Below are positions 1-9,417 of a stretch of 49,120 nt of DNA, piece by piece. Position numbers and translations under genes: made by a program. The stretch lies in assembly GCA_964581605.1 (NCBI GenBank), contig CAZOPF010000038.1, positions 1 through 49,120 on the forward strand, written 5' to 3'. Numbering within the stretch: the first letter of the stretch is position 1; the number at the start of each line of letters is the position of its first letter. The notes beneath the pieces are model-generated. The model worked only from the letters and a program-made list of their open reading frames with translations, had not been told where the DNA came from and searched no databases. This stretch comes from CAADGU01 sp964581605. GTDB lineage: Bacteria; Chloroflexota; Anaerolineae; Promineifilales; Promineifilaceae.

Positions 1-592
1 CTTCCGGTGTTGGCGCTGACCAATCCATTTCGGCCAGGTGCAGGAAGACGGGGATGACCTCGGCAAAGGTTTTGTCTGGGCCGGATGGTGTGGCGGCGGC
101 CGTGGCCAGGCGGTACGTCAGGTAGGCCAGCAGGGTGCTTTTGCCGGCGCCGGGTGCGCCACAAATGAGGGTGCGACGGCCGTTGCGCAGCAAATGTTCC
201 ACTGTCGTCAACGGCAAAACAGGCGCGCCTACCTGCCCGGCCAACTCCGGCCACAGCCAGGCCAACTGCACCGCCCCCCGCTGCTCGGAAAGGATAGCGT
301 CATCTTCTAGCGGGGCAGTGAGATAGGGGGCGATGAAAACCTGATCGAGTGTGGACCAGTCGGCCCCCAGGTGATAATTTTGGGCGTATACGGCCGTTTC
401 GCTCTGAAAACGCACTTCCACGCCAGAACGCATCCAGCTAATACGCGCCTGCATCCAGCCCCGCGCCCGTTGGAACTGCTGCCGCAGCCGGGGCAGCAGG
501 CGCAGAAAGAGGAAAACCAGCCCTACACCCAGGAGAAAACCCAGTAAGAGTGAGGGGGTATCCGGTCGCCAGGCGGTGATGGATTGAATCAT
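1..592 (-). CDS. Membrane-anchored NACHT-type NTPase (5' part only)
   Basis: The reading frame opens at the ATG at 592-590 on the minus strand and stays open to the window edge, so only about 197 N-terminal residues are visible. Residues about 14-32 form one hydrophobic membrane segment (LLLGFLLGVGLVFLFL) followed by arginines, as in a signal anchor with the rest in the cytoplasm. A Walker A motif GAPGAGKST lies near residue 150, followed by LLAYLTYRLA and then IPVFLHLAEMDW. That spacing and the xPVFxxL strand are typical of NACHT/STAND-family P-loop NTPases. These usually act as signalling switches with a C-terminal sensor repeat region, which would lie outside the window. The gene is separated from the upstream protease by a strong hairpin terminator. 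The family call is inferred from motifs; the function is unknown. Confidence 0.7.
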   Translation of the reverse strand, partial: MIQSITAWRPDTPSLLLGFLLGVGLVFLFLRLLPRLRQQFQRARGWMQARISWMRSGVEVRFQSETAVYAQNYHLGADWSTLDQVFIAPYLTAPLEDDAILSEQRGAVQLAWLWPELAGQVGAPVLPLTTVEHLLRNGRRTLICGAPGAGKSTLLAYLTYRLATAAATPSGPDKTFAEVIPVFLHLAEMDWSAPTPE

Positions 593-660
593 GGTGTCAA
601 AAACAGGTTTGATTGATTGCGTTCGATTATATCATCACACCGGTGAACTGGCTTGAACAA

Positions 661-696
661 AAAAACGGCCGTACCAGAGAGGGTACGGCCGTTTTT
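661..696. terminator. Bidirectional hairpin terminator built around ACGGCCGT
   Basis: Two perfectly complementary 15-base arms (661-675 and 682-696) flank a 6-base loop. Each arm contains the octamer ACGGCCGT and ends in a run of five A or T, so a U-tract follows the stem on either strand. It lies 35 bases past the stop codon of the subtilase and would terminate its transcript. A second small hairpin, ACTGCT/AGCAGT, sits at 705-720 between the two. Confidence 0.8.
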
Positions 697-730
697 CCCG
701 ACTAACTGCTAAAAAGCAGTCACTATAAAT

Positions 731-3700
731 TTACTGAGCCGTGGTAATATCCAACGTCCAGCTATCCAATGACCCACCATCACCAGCCAGATCGTCTGAA
801 ATAGTGATGGTCCAGACGCCGTTGGGGTCTTCACCATTAAAGGCTGCCATAGACTCCTCTGGCGTTAAGGGTGAAGCCAGTGTCAGATTTACATAGGCGT
901 TATCGGTTACCATACCATTATTCGTGGTATATGGCACTTGCCCATCTGGATCCGCGGAATCATCCCATACCGTTCCGTTAAACACGTTATCATTGCTAGT
1001 CCCATTGTCTGAAGAGAGGGTAACAACAGTACCGGCCGGAGACATGAGGGTAATATCCATATCGGCCGCAAACGTGTGTTGAATGAAGGTGGTCAGATTC
1101 AAATCCAGGATGGAACCTGTCATTCCTGTTACGGTGATAACAGCGCTGGCAACGGCCGGCCCGGTGGGAATTGGTGTCGGTGTTATGTTGCTGAACGATT
1201 GAGAGGAAGTAGATGGCGCTGCACCGCTGGTTATTTCCAAAGACCAGCTATCCAGCGACCCACCATCTCCAGCCAGGTCATCTGAAATAGTGATCACCCA
1301 CGTGCCGTTGGGGTTTTCGCCAATGAACGCCCCAAATGTTTCCTCCGGCACCAATGGTGAAGCCAGTGTCAGATTGACATAGACATGATCTGTTACCAGA
1401 CCATTATTCGTGGTATAGGGAACTTGCCCCGCAGGATTGGCACTGTCATCCCAAACCGTGCCATTAAACACATTGTCATTGCCAGTCCCATTATCTGAAG
1501 AGAGGGTAACAACTGTTCCGGCCGGAGACATGATGGTGATGTCCATATCGGCCGCAAACGTGTGTTGAATGAACGTGGTCATGTTCAGATCGTACAGGTA
1601 CGAATTCGCGCCAGCGACCACAATCGTTGAGGTAACAACACCTGGGCCAGTCGGTATGGCCACCGGGGTGGTATTGGTAAATACCTGTGTTACCGTGCCA
1701 CCACCACTGCCACTCGTCACTGTTAATTCGACCGGCACCTCTACCAACGGCGTCACCGGGTCATTGCTGTTGATGCACAATGTTCCTGTGTAAACGCCGA
1801 TGCTTAAACCGGTGGAATCAAAGGTGACATCCACAGGCACACCGCCACCAGGGGTAGTTGTACCACTTGCCGGGCTGACGCTTACCCAGGGTATATCACT
1901 GGGGGCACTACACCCACCACCACCACCGCCACCGATGGTTCCATTCAATCGGAATAGGGCATCTGGTTCAACACCACCTCCTACACCACAGGTACCAGCG
2001 CCAGGAGACCAGGTTACACAACCGGTGCCAAATCCATTGCCGGGATTCTGCCAGGCATAGGGGTTATTTGCCTGCACTGTTCTTGTATTCCAGAACCATT
2101 GACCATTGGGGGTGAAGTTCATATTGGCAATAACAGATACCCAATAGTGACCAGAGGGTAACACGGCTGGTGCGAGCAAGGTGATCCCCAAATCACCGCC
2201 CACATCGCTGGCAGGAACAACACCGGGAGCAGAGTAAACCAAAGTGCCAGGCAAACCAGCATTGTCGGCATAGATGTTCACGTCTACGGAGGGTGTTGGG
2301 CCGCCACCGGCCGAGTAAACACCAATCACATCTACACTTTCTATCGTCCAGGAGCCATCACCTGCGGGAATGATGAAGTCATCAGCGCCGGCATTGTCGT
2401 AGGCATTGTTAACCGTCTCGAAATTCTGCGAGGGAAAACCATTGACGCCAACATTGTCGGTTTGGTCATAAAGGACCACATAGGGTGAATCAGCAAGGCG
2501 GGCGGGAGTTGTACGCGCGGGGGCACTTAGAAGGAGGCCAGGATTCACGGCAACGGCTTCAAAGGGCGCGGCCGATGGTGCCGAACTTGCCGCTTCATCA
2601 ATCGTCCAATCCAAATCTGCGCCACCTGTGTTGCTGATCACCAATGTCTGCACGGCGGTTGTATCGGTAGGTTGAGTGCTGGCCACCAATGTGGGGTCAA
2701 CCTCGATAACAGGCGGTGAGCCGGTTACATCCAGCGATACAGGCACGACAATCTCTGGCGTTACGGGGTCATTGCTGTTGATACAGAGGTTACCACTGTA
2801 GCTGTCGGCCGATAGACCTGTCGCGTCGAAAGTGATCGAAACATCGGTGGCTACGCCAGGAGCATTAGAACCGCTGTTGGGTGACACGCTGGCCCAGGGA
2901 ATATCTTCCACCAGGTCGCAGGGCAGGCTGGCACCGCCCACGCTGCCTTCAATGATAAAGGGCAATCCTTGTGGCGAAGTACCATCCAACAATGCAACCC
3001 AACCCGCATTATATTGAAGAGCATCACCTGTCACTGTCTGCCCATTGATAGTAATGGGGGGCGCCCATGGCCCAGAAGCCAGAGTGCCACCGGTTTGCCA
3101 ATCCACCCAGTATGTACCTTGCGGCAAGTAAAAGCCGCCACTGGCAACATTTGCCATCACCGGCCGCTGCGTATTACCAGTAACGGATACACGGTAGATG
3201 TTTGACCAGGCCGTGCTGGCTAACCGGTTGGTGGTTGTGTCGCCATAGACAATGTTGCTGCCAGCATCGTTCGGCGGGCCATCCCAGATACGGTAATTGA
3301 CGTGATCGATGGTGGAGGTTGTGGTAGAGCCAGTCTGGTAAGCATAGAAGGTGAACTGGTCAATTGTCCAACCCGCGGCATCAGTAACGGTGAATTGATC
3401 AGATACCCGTAAACCGGCTGCCAAAGAATGCCCAAAGCCAAGTATTGTCATACCCAGACCGGTCTGAAGCTGGCTTTCATCGGCGCCACCGGCGCCGCAG
3501 CCGGGGCAGTTAACTAATGGCCCATTGTCGTACAAAATGACAGTTGGTCCATGAGCTAACGCATCATTATCTTCGTCAATTGTCCAGTCCAGCGTCGCTG
3601 TGCCGATGTTGGTGATGGTCGCTGTGAAGGTAACCGCATCACCAGAAGCCAGTGTGGCACCATAGGAAGTAGCGTCGGTATCAATCACCGGTATGCCTTC

Positions 3701-6700
3701 GACAATGAAGTTGACATTGACTTGAGCCAGTTGACCGGCAAAAGGTGGACTAACGCCTAATTCAAAATCACCATACCAACGATCACCAATGCTAAAGTTT
3801 GGCTCGTTCCAGCTAATAGTAGCCGTGAGCGGGTCGCCGCTGGCTACAGTGGGCGGGCCAGAAACTGTCCAGTCGCCAGCATCTGCTCCAGGGACAACAG
3901 CATAAACCAGAGTGACATCATCTGGCGGAGTGGCTGATTCTGCCCAGTTTTGGATGAGGATCCACCAGACGCCGGCCGCAGGATCATCAATGTTGCAGTA
4001 TTCGATATTGGAGGCGGAAGCGCTGAAGCATTGCTCTGTGGCTGCGCTGGGCGTATCGCCGGTGCCGACGTAGAGGTCAATGTCGGGAGCTTCTGATTCG
4101 GTAACTTCAGCAACCAGACGGGCCGCATCGGCCGGAACGGTAACGGTGATAAAGCTGACCGTGCCATCATTCAGGTTGTCATAGGGGTCCCCATTGGTGG
4201 GATCCACGCTCAGGCTATCGGTGTAAACCGTGCCTTCGGTCAGACCGTATTGATCCACCGTCAGATCGGTAACTTCAACAGTAGCGGGGCAGATCAGATG
4301 ATCTTCGCTGCCACTGGTGGTGGAGACCACCATGCTAATGAGGTCTGGCGAGCCACAGGAAACCGAGTAAGCACCAACCGTCAGATGGGCATCAGGCACC
4401 TGGTCAATGGGTACGGCCGTCACACCTTGAACAGCTTTCACAGTTTGAGCGGCAGCGGCCGCGCCAGCTCTCATAATGATTGGCAGGTAAATATAAGAGT
4501 CTGTTTCGGGCGGTACTGCCAGAATTGTTGTTGTATCTGTAGCAGAACCAACCGACAGATTGTCGCCGCTAATTTGAGCTGTGTTGGTAATTGTTCCGGG
4601 CGGCGTAGAAGCATCTACTGTAACGGCAAACATGGCGTCATCAGAGGCGCTGCTGGCTACATCGCCGATTGCCAGTGTGTAGACGCCACCACCTTGATCA
4701 GCCCATCCCGCAGTGCTGGCGGCCGCGTTAAAGGTTGTACCTGTCGGCACAGTTTCTGTAATAACAACGCCTGTTGCCCCAGTTTCACCAATATTGGCAT
4801 AACTCAGGGTATACACAATATCGTCCTCTGGGTATACAGAAACGCCACCATCATCTTTGGACAAGGTTAATTCTGGGGCAGCCACACTCAACCAGACACG
4901 GCCGAATGACCATTCATCAGTGGGTGCGCCCAAGACGTTGGTTGTCACGGTAATGGTCTGGGTGGCGTAGGGGGCCAGTTCAAAGGTAGCTGGTTGCACA
5001 TCAATCGTCATACCGGCCGGCACTTCAACTGAGGATACCCAGGTAACTGTATAAGGCAGGGTGCTAGAGACGGTGCGTGTCCAGGAACATTCACCAAAAC
5101 AACCAGCATTGCCTAAACTGGACAGGTTCAATGTCTTGGGATCGCCGCCAATGGATGGATCGGCATCCAGGAATTCTTGTGTGGTTACATCCAACACGAT
5201 ACCGGCCCGACTGGCATCGGCTACATTCACACGCCCAGCGCCCATTGCGAAAGGTGTAGCCGGGTTAATGCCATCATCATTGAGAACGGTAATATCCGCT
5301 GTCGTCATGAGGGCCGATTGAATTTCGCCCACCGTCCAGTCTGGATGCAGAGCGCGTAATAGTGCACCAGTGCCAGCCACATGGGGACTAGACATGGATG
5401 TCCCTTGAATGACATTGAAGGTGAATTCGCCATCTGAACTCCCTTGATGATAGGCGGCCCAGATGCCACGACCAGGAGCAGTAACGGCCGGTACGATAAT
5501 GTCCGGTACAGCCCGGTTTGGCCCGCGAGAGCTAAAGGAGGCCATAATGTCCCCATGAGCATCATCAACATCCAGAGTAGAACCAGCGATAGTGCCCATG
5601 ACGGAGCCTGTTGCTGCGCTCATAAAGGCATTGAGGGCTTGATATTCATAGTAATCTATATGGACGGCCGGTAACACATGGGGGTCTGGAGCTAAAGCGC
5701 CGGGGCCTCCGCCAAATTCAGCGGGTTGAGCCAGGATCATGCCACCGGCACCACCATCCAACACACTCTGGCCTTTGGCTACACGGCCGTAAACGCCCCG
5801 CTCACAGATAACAATCTCGCCAGTAAATGTTCCGGCCGGGAAAGCACCAGGGGCGCACAAACGAGCTTCATCTGGTGTTGCGGGCGAAATGACAAAATCA
5901 GCTGCGTAAACAACCTCAGCCGGTGTGCTCAACGGGCCTGTCATGCTTTCGCCATTTACAGTTAATGTGTTCGTGCCATCTGTTACAGTGGCAGAGTTAA
6001 GGAATGTGCGGTTATGGCTGCTGGCGCCCACAGAGGTCATCCAGGGAATATCGGGCGGGCTGCCTACGGTAGCGGAACCAGGGCCAGAATTACCAGCTGA
6101 GTCGGCCACAAAGATACCAGCGTCACGCACGGCCAACCAGGATAATGCCTCGGTATCTGTCCAGGGGTTGGAGGTAGGGGTTGAGCTGCCAATGGAGTAG
6201 TTGATGACATCTACGCCATCCAGAATAGCCTGGTCACGGGCTGCCTGTAGTGAAGCGCCAGGGCAGCCGCCGCCATCAATACAACCATCATAGACAATAA
6301 GGTTGGCATGGGGGGCTACACCGGAAATATCGGCCGTGAAGACGGCCGTCGAAGTGGTGATTGTTGCTCCATAGACAAAATTGCCAGCGGCCGTGCTGGA
6401 AGTATGCGAACCATGTCCATTGGAATCACGTGGGTTGGGATCAGAAGCCGTATAACCCCAAACACCAATCAACTTATCATTACATGGGAAGGTGGGATCA
6501 TAGGCCACTACACCACCGCCGCCTACATTGGTGGGGTCACAGACACCCAGGTAATTGCCACTGCCTAAGGGGTTGGTGTGGGTGTAACCGTCATCACCAG
6601 TGGCTGCAAAAGAGGGATTCCAGGGATCAACGCCCGTGTCAATAACGCCTACAACAACGCCTTCACCCATCGTGCCTGGTAAACCACCGGTTTGTGAACC

Positions 6701-7294
6701 ATCCCAAATGCCAGGCGCACCGATCCAGGCGGGACCGGCGTCTGTGTCCAGAATATGCATCTTTTGCCGTTCTACTACAAAGACATTCGGCAAAACGGCA
6801 ATTTGGGCCGCTTCCTCAGGCGTCATCTCGGCTGCGAAACCATTCAAGGAGGCCATATATTCAAAAATGATGTTCAGATTACGCCCAATAGCTGCGTTTG
6901 CCTGAGATATAACAGCCTGACGCTGTTGCGCCAGATATTCCAGATAAGCCACACTGTCTGCGCTTGTGGGGTCCACCTTTGTTTCACCACGAGCGGCCGG
7001 GTTTGTGGCTGCCAGGCCGTCTATTCCCCCACGATAGCTTGCCAACGGCGCATCTTTCAATATCACCATATATATTTCGGGGCCAGTAGCGCCTTTGGGT
7101 TGAATAAGATTAGGGGGCAACGTAGAAGTTTGATCTGTCTCAATGTTAGCATCTGTTTTAACAGTCACTTCTTCCCCAATCTCTTGAGCGGCGATATTTG
7201 CCTGACCACGTAAAAGAACAGCTAACATCAAAGCAAACATTGTTAGCGATCCTATACTTAACAACAACCGATAAGAATATGCCTGTTTCTTCAT
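731..7294 (-). CDS. Very large secreted subtilisin-like serine protease (S8) with PA, DUF11, BACON-like and P domains
   Basis: A 2187-residue secreted protease. Residues 1-36 are a signal peptide and about 72-180 an I9-type inhibitor propeptide. The catalytic triad is Asp219 (VIDTGVD), His294 (NGHGSHT) and Ser633 (GTSMSSPH), with oxyanion Asn402 (AGNSGPG). A protease-associated (PA) insert covers about 450-575. Residues about 808-925 are a DUF11 repeat. A YLPIIMR element follows near 936. The long C-terminal half contains repeated Ig/BACON-like modules (pairs of DLDWTIDE and INSNDPVTP) and a PPC-like stretch, and ends in two near-identical P domains. A good Shine-Dalgarno (AGGAGA) precedes the ATG. 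It probably degrades extracellular protein. The mature form is expected outside the membrane; I see no C-terminal anchor. The substrate is unknown. Confidence 0.93.
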   Translation of the reverse strand: MKKQAYSYRLLLSIGSLTMFALMLAVLLRGQANIAAQEIGEEVTVKTDANIETDQTSTLPPNLIQPKGATGPEIYMVILKDAPLASYRGGIDGLAATNPAARGETKVDPTSADSVAYLEYLAQQRQAVISQANAAIGRNLNIIFEYMASLNGFAAEMTPEEAAQIAVLPNVFVVERQKMHILDTDAGPAWIGAPGIWDGSQTGGLPGTMGEGVVVGVIDTGVDPWNPSFAATGDDGYTHTNPLGSGNYLGVCDPTNVGGGGVVAYDPTFPCNDKLIGVWGYTASDPNPRDSNGHGSHTSSTAAGNFVYGATITTSTAVFTADISGVAPHANLIVYDGCIDGGGCPGASLQAARDQAILDGVDVINYSIGSSTPTSNPWTDTEALSWLAVRDAGIFVADSAGNSGPGSATVGSPPDIPWMTSVGASSHNRTFLNSATVTDGTNTLTVNGESMTGPLSTPAEVVYAADFVISPATPDEARLCAPGAFPAGTFTGEIVICERGVYGRVAKGQSVLDGGAGGMILAQPAEFGGGPGALAPDPHVLPAVHIDYYEYQALNAFMSAATGSVMGTIAGSTLDVDDAHGDIMASFSSRGPNRAVPDIIVPAVTAPGRGIWAAYHQGSSDGEFTFNVIQGTSMSSPHVAGTGALLRALHPDWTVGEIQSALMTTADITVLNDDGINPATPFAMGAGRVNVADASRAGIVLDVTTQEFLDADPSIGGDPKTLNLSSLGNAGCFGECSWTRTVSSTLPYTVTWVSSVEVPAGMTIDVQPATFELAPYATQTITVTTNVLGAPTDEWSFGRVWLSVAAPELTLSKDDGGVSVYPEDDIVYTLSYANIGETGATGVVITETVPTGTTFNAAASTAGWADQGGGVYTLAIGDVASSASDDAMFAVTVDASTPPGTITNTAQISGDNLSVGSATDTTTILAVPPETDSYIYLPIIMRAGAAAAAQTVKAVQGVTAVPIDQVPDAHLTVGAYSVSCGSPDLISMVVSTTSGSEDHLICPATVEVTDLTVDQYGLTEGTVYTDSLSVDPTNGDPYDNLNDGTVSFITVTVPADAARLVAEVTESEAPDIDLYVGTGDTPSAATEQCFSASASNIEYCNIDDPAAGVWWILIQNWAESATPPDDVTLVYAVVPGADAGDWTVSGPPTVASGDPLTATISWNEPNFSIGDRWYGDFELGVSPPFAGQLAQVNVNFIVEGIPVIDTDATSYGATLASGDAVTFTATITNIGTATLDWTIDEDNDALAHGPTVILYDNGPLVNCPGCGAGGADESQLQTGLGMTILGFGHSLAAGLRVSDQFTVTDAAGWTIDQFTFYAYQTGSTTTSTIDHVNYRIWDGPPNDAGSNIVYGDTTTNRLASTAWSNIYRVSVTGNTQRPVMANVASGGFYLPQGTYWVDWQTGGTLASGPWAPPITINGQTVTGDALQYNAGWVALLDGTSPQGLPFIIEGSVGGASLPCDLVEDIPWASVSPNSGSNAPGVATDVSITFDATGLSADSYSGNLCINSNDPVTPEIVVPVSLDVTGSPPVIEVDPTLVASTQPTDTTAVQTLVISNTGGADLDWTIDEAASSAPSAAPFEAVAVNPGLLLSAPARTTPARLADSPYVVLYDQTDNVGVNGFPSQNFETVNNAYDNAGADDFIIPAGDGSWTIESVDVIGVYSAGGGPTPSVDVNIYADNAGLPGTLVYSAPGVVPASDVGGDLGITLLAPAVLPSGHYWVSVIANMNFTPNGQWFWNTRTVQANNPYAWQNPGNGFGTGCVTWSPGAGTCGVGGGVEPDALFRLNGTIGGGGGGGCSAPSDIPWVSVSPASGTTTPGGGVPVDVTFDSTGLSIGVYTGTLCINSNDPVTPLVEVPVELTVTSGSGGGTVTQVFTNTTPVAIPTGPGVVTSTIVVAGANSYLYDLNMTTFIQHTFAADMDITIMSPAGTVVTLSSDNGTGNDNVFNGTVWDDSANPAGQVPYTTNNGLVTDHVYVNLTLASPLVPEETFGAFIGENPNGTWVITISDDLAGDGGSLDSWSLEITSGAAPSTSSQSFSNITPTPIPTGPAVASAVITVTGMTGSILDLNLTTFIQHTFAADMDITLMSPAGTVVTLSSDNGTSNDNVFNGTVWDDSADPDGQVPYTTNNGMVTDNAYVNLTLASPLTPEESMAAFNGEDPNGVWTITISDDLAGDGGSLDSWTLDITTAQ
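734..1687 (-). repeat. Tandem duplication of the P-domain coding unit
   Basis: Two consecutive units of about 155 codons (about 1219-1687 and 734-1203) at the 3' end of the subtilase are near-identical in protein and largely in DNA. Both carry TFIQHTFAADMDIT, SPAGTVVTLSSDNG, DNVFNGTVWDDSA and DDLAGDGGSLDSW. The high DNA identity indicates a recent duplication or ongoing gene conversion. Confidence 0.85.
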
Positions 7295-7626
7295 TTTCTC
7301 TCCTGTTTTGAGTTAACCTGTTTCTTGGGCTGTTGGTAAATCACCCAAGAAGCGATTACCGACCAAATGTCATCTGTGGGAAGACGTAGTGGGTATTGAT
7401 AAAATCAAAGTGCTTTTTTAATCAATAAGCTACCTCCTTCTTGAATTTTGTTGGTTATGGTTTTGTATTAGGTTTAGGATCGTCGGTTTGGTTGCTAACC
7501 AGCAATTGGTGATGGTTTTATAACAAGGTTTTTGTATGCCAGTTGCATAAAGAGTTATTGGTGAAGTGTCGCTATTTTAGGTTTTTTTCGACATTCGTCA
7601 AATTCGGTTTTGGGGCAACCTGCTAT
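7295..7626. other. Noncoding gap upstream of the subtilase, with one hairpin
   Basis: No convincing gene lies in these 332 bases between the subtilase start and the end of gmk. A hairpin (TTCTTGGG 7322-7329 with CCCAAGAA 7344-7351) falls in the likely 5' leader of the subtilase. The remainder is AT-rich and T-rich on the plus strand. It should contain the subtilase promoter, but no clear -35/-10 pair can be chosen. Confidence 0.5.
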
Positions 7627-8250
7627 TCAAAGAATGACGGGCTGCTGGTTCACCCGGCAGTGGGCGGCCGTAATAATGCTGAGTATCTGGTTCACGGCCG
7701 TCTCCTGCTGCTTCTCCGCATTGACAATCCAGTAATCAAATTCGTGGATGCGCTTCATTTCCTGGCGAGCGGTGGCAATGCGCAGGTTGAGACCTTCGGC
7801 CGTTTCTGATTTGCGTTCCCGCAGACGGGCAACCAGTTCTTCTTCCGAGTCTGTGGTCAGAAAAATGGTGATGGCATTGGGGATGAGCTTGCGAATGGTG
7901 GCTGCCCCCTGCACATCTACCCGCATAATCACATCACGGCCGCTGGCTAATGCCTCTCGAATTTGTTGTTTGGGGATGCCTTTGTAGTCGTTGTAGACGA
8001 CGGCGTATTCCAGCAGTTCATTGTTTTCAATCATTTCGGCAAACTGGTCGCTGCTGAGGAAAATATAATCCTGACCGTCTATTTCGCCCAGACGTGGCGG
8101 CCGGGTTGTCGCCGTCACCACAAAATAAAAAGCTTCGGCACGGCTTTCAATCACCAGTCTGGCAATGGTATCTTTGCCCACCCCGGAAGGCCCAGAAATG
8201 ACAATGAGTAAAGGATAATTTCTGCGTTCATACAATAATTGATCAACCAT
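7627..8250 (-). CDS. gmk: Guanylate kinase
   Basis: Phosphorylates GMP to GDP with ATP in the cytoplasm, feeding GTP and dGTP synthesis. The 207 residues match the usual family length. The P-loop is ISGPSGVGKDT (residues about 18-28), the GMP-binding segment is TATTRPPRLGE followed by DGQDYIFLS, and RVDVQGAATIRK and the lid RLRERKSET are in place. It lies back to back with the FmdB-type gene across a 97-base gap. The ATG at 8250 lacks a strong Shine-Dalgarno, so a slightly later start is possible. Confidence 0.95.
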   Translation of the reverse strand: MVDQLLYERRNYPLLIVISGPSGVGKDTIARLVIESRAEAFYFVVTATTRPPRLGEIDGQDYIFLSSDQFAEMIENNELLEYAVVYNDYKGIPKQQIREALASGRDVIMRVDVQGAATIRKLIPNAITIFLTTDSEEELVARLRERKSETAEGLNLRIATARQEMKRIHEFDYWIVNAEKQQETAVNQILSIITAAHCRVNQQPVIL

Positions 8251-8255
8251 ATCAT

Positions 8256-8283
8256 TTGCACTTGCGTGCTGTCTCCGTATAAT
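8256..8283 (+). promoter_or_regulatory. Promoter for the FmdB-type gene
   Basis: A perfect -10 hexamer TATAAT (8278-8283) is preceded after 16 bases by TTGCAC (8256-8261), a partial match to TTGACA. The start codon at 8348 is about 58 bases beyond the predicted transcription start. Confidence 0.5.
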
Positions 8284-8347
8284 GAGTTTCCCAATTTATA
8301 ACAAAATCACAGCCTGAGAACTATAAAAAAAGCAGGTGTAAAAGTTT

Positions 8348-8731
8348 ATGCCTTATTATGATTATCAATGTCAGGAGTGCCGGCGACGGGTGCGTTTGTT
8401 TATGACGTATGCGGAATACGGCCGTAGCCAACCCACCTGTCCCCATTGCCAAAGCACATCACTTAAACGGCGCATTGGCCGGGTGGCGCTGGCAAAATCC
8501 GAAGACGCCCGCATGGATGCCATGATGGATGACAGTGCCCTGGCGAACCTGGATGAAAACGACCCCAAAGCGTTGGGCCACTTTATGCGTAAAATGAGCC
8601 AGGAGATGGGCGAGGATCTGGGTGATGAGTTTAGCGAGGTGGTAGATCGCCTGGAGAGTGGTGAGTCCCCTGAATCTATTGAAAAATCTATGCCTGATTT
8701 GGGTGCGGCCGACAGGGAGATGGATTTTTAG
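8348..8731 (+). CDS. FmdB-family zinc-ribbon protein
   Basis: A 127-residue protein that begins MPYYDYQC and has a compact zinc ribbon of two CxxC pairs (CQEC at residues 8-11 and CPHC about 20 residues later), the hallmark of the FmdB/CxxC-CxxC family of putative regulators. The C-terminal two thirds are acidic and helical, with DENDPKALGHFMRKMSQEMG and an ESGESPESIEKSMPD tail seen in many family members. The role of the family is not settled; a regulator or assembly factor is usually proposed. It has its own promoter and converges on tmk, with the two stop codons only two bases apart. Confidence 0.85.
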   Translation: MPYYDYQCQECRRRVRLFMTYAEYGRSQPTCPHCQSTSLKRRIGRVALAKSEDARMDAMMDDSALANLDENDPKALGHFMRKMSQEMGEDLGDEFSEVVDRLESGESPESIEKSMPDLGAADREMDF

Positions 8732-8733
8732 GT

Positions 8734-9351
8734 TCAATTCCTCAGCCGATTGATAATGATGGCGCGTAAATCATCTTGCACGGCTTCAGGGGGGCGGGCC
8801 GCATCCACAATGACCCAACGCGCCGGTTCTTGGGCCGCCAGTTGATGATAGCCTTCACGAACCCGTTGATGGAAGGCGACGGTTTCCAGGTCAAGCCGGT
8901 TCATTTCCACCCCGCCTCCCGTGCGCCGCGCCAGTCCCACTTCCACATCAATATCCAACAGCAGGGTTAAATCCGGTTTGAGGCCGCCGGTGGCAAAATC
9001 GGTGATGTGGCGCAGGGCGTTCAGGTCAAGGCCACGGCCGTACCCCTGGTAGGCCAACGTGCTGTCATAAAAACGGTCACACAACACCACCAAACCGGCC
9101 GCCAACGACGGCCGTATCACTTCCCGCACCAACTGCGCCCGCGACGCTGAATAAAGCAGCAACTCCGCCTCCGGGCACATGGCCGTGTTTTGCACATTAT
9201 GGACACAGGCGCGGATTTCATCGCCAATCGTCGTTCCGCCCGGTTCACGAGTCAGCCGCGTAGCCATGCCCTGCGCCTGTAAATACTCGTGCAATCGTTG
9301 AATCTGGCTCGATTTGCCGCTGCCTTCGGGGCCTTCCAGGGTGATGAACAT
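8734..9351 (-). CDS. tmk: Thymidylate kinase
   Basis: Converts dTMP to dTDP for DNA synthesis. The protein starts MFITLEGPEGSGKSSQ, with the P-loop at residues about 7-14. The DRY-like motif is CDRFYDSTLAYQGYGRGL, TREPGG is present, and DLTLLLDID marks the end of the core. About 205 residues is normal. I chose the ATG at 9351 because all known family members begin here. An in-frame upstream ATG at 9402 would add 17 residues read from an intergenic repeat. Confidence 0.95.
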   Translation of the reverse strand: MFITLEGPEGSGKSSQIQRLHEYLQAQGMATRLTREPGGTTIGDEIRACVHNVQNTAMCPEAELLLYSASRAQLVREVIRPSLAAGLVVLCDRFYDSTLAYQGYGRGLDLNALRHITDFATGGLKPDLTLLLDIDVEVGLARRTGGGVEMNRLDLETVAFHQRVREGYHQLAAQEPARWVIVDAARPPEAVQDDLRAIIINRLRN

Positions 9352-9355
9352 GGGG

Positions 9356-9417
9356 GTGTGATGCGTGAGGCGTGAGGCGTGACCTGTCATTTTACGAGTC
9401 ACACATCACGTCTCACC
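9356..9417. repeat. Iterated GCGTGAG-type inverted repeat (family I)
   Basis: Between tmk and the R3H gene, the plus strand shows GCGTGAG-GCGTGAG-GCGTGA, then an AT-rich spacer, then roughly complementary units (CACATCACG, TCTCACC). The pattern is a short unit iterated about three times and followed by degenerate inverted copies. It ends exactly at the R3H gene stop codon. Confidence 0.55.

Noticed and set aside
4250..4870. Long plus-strand reading frame opposite the subtilase
   Set aside because: Its product is Cys/Arg/His-rich without any motif and it mirrors a well-supported protease gene.
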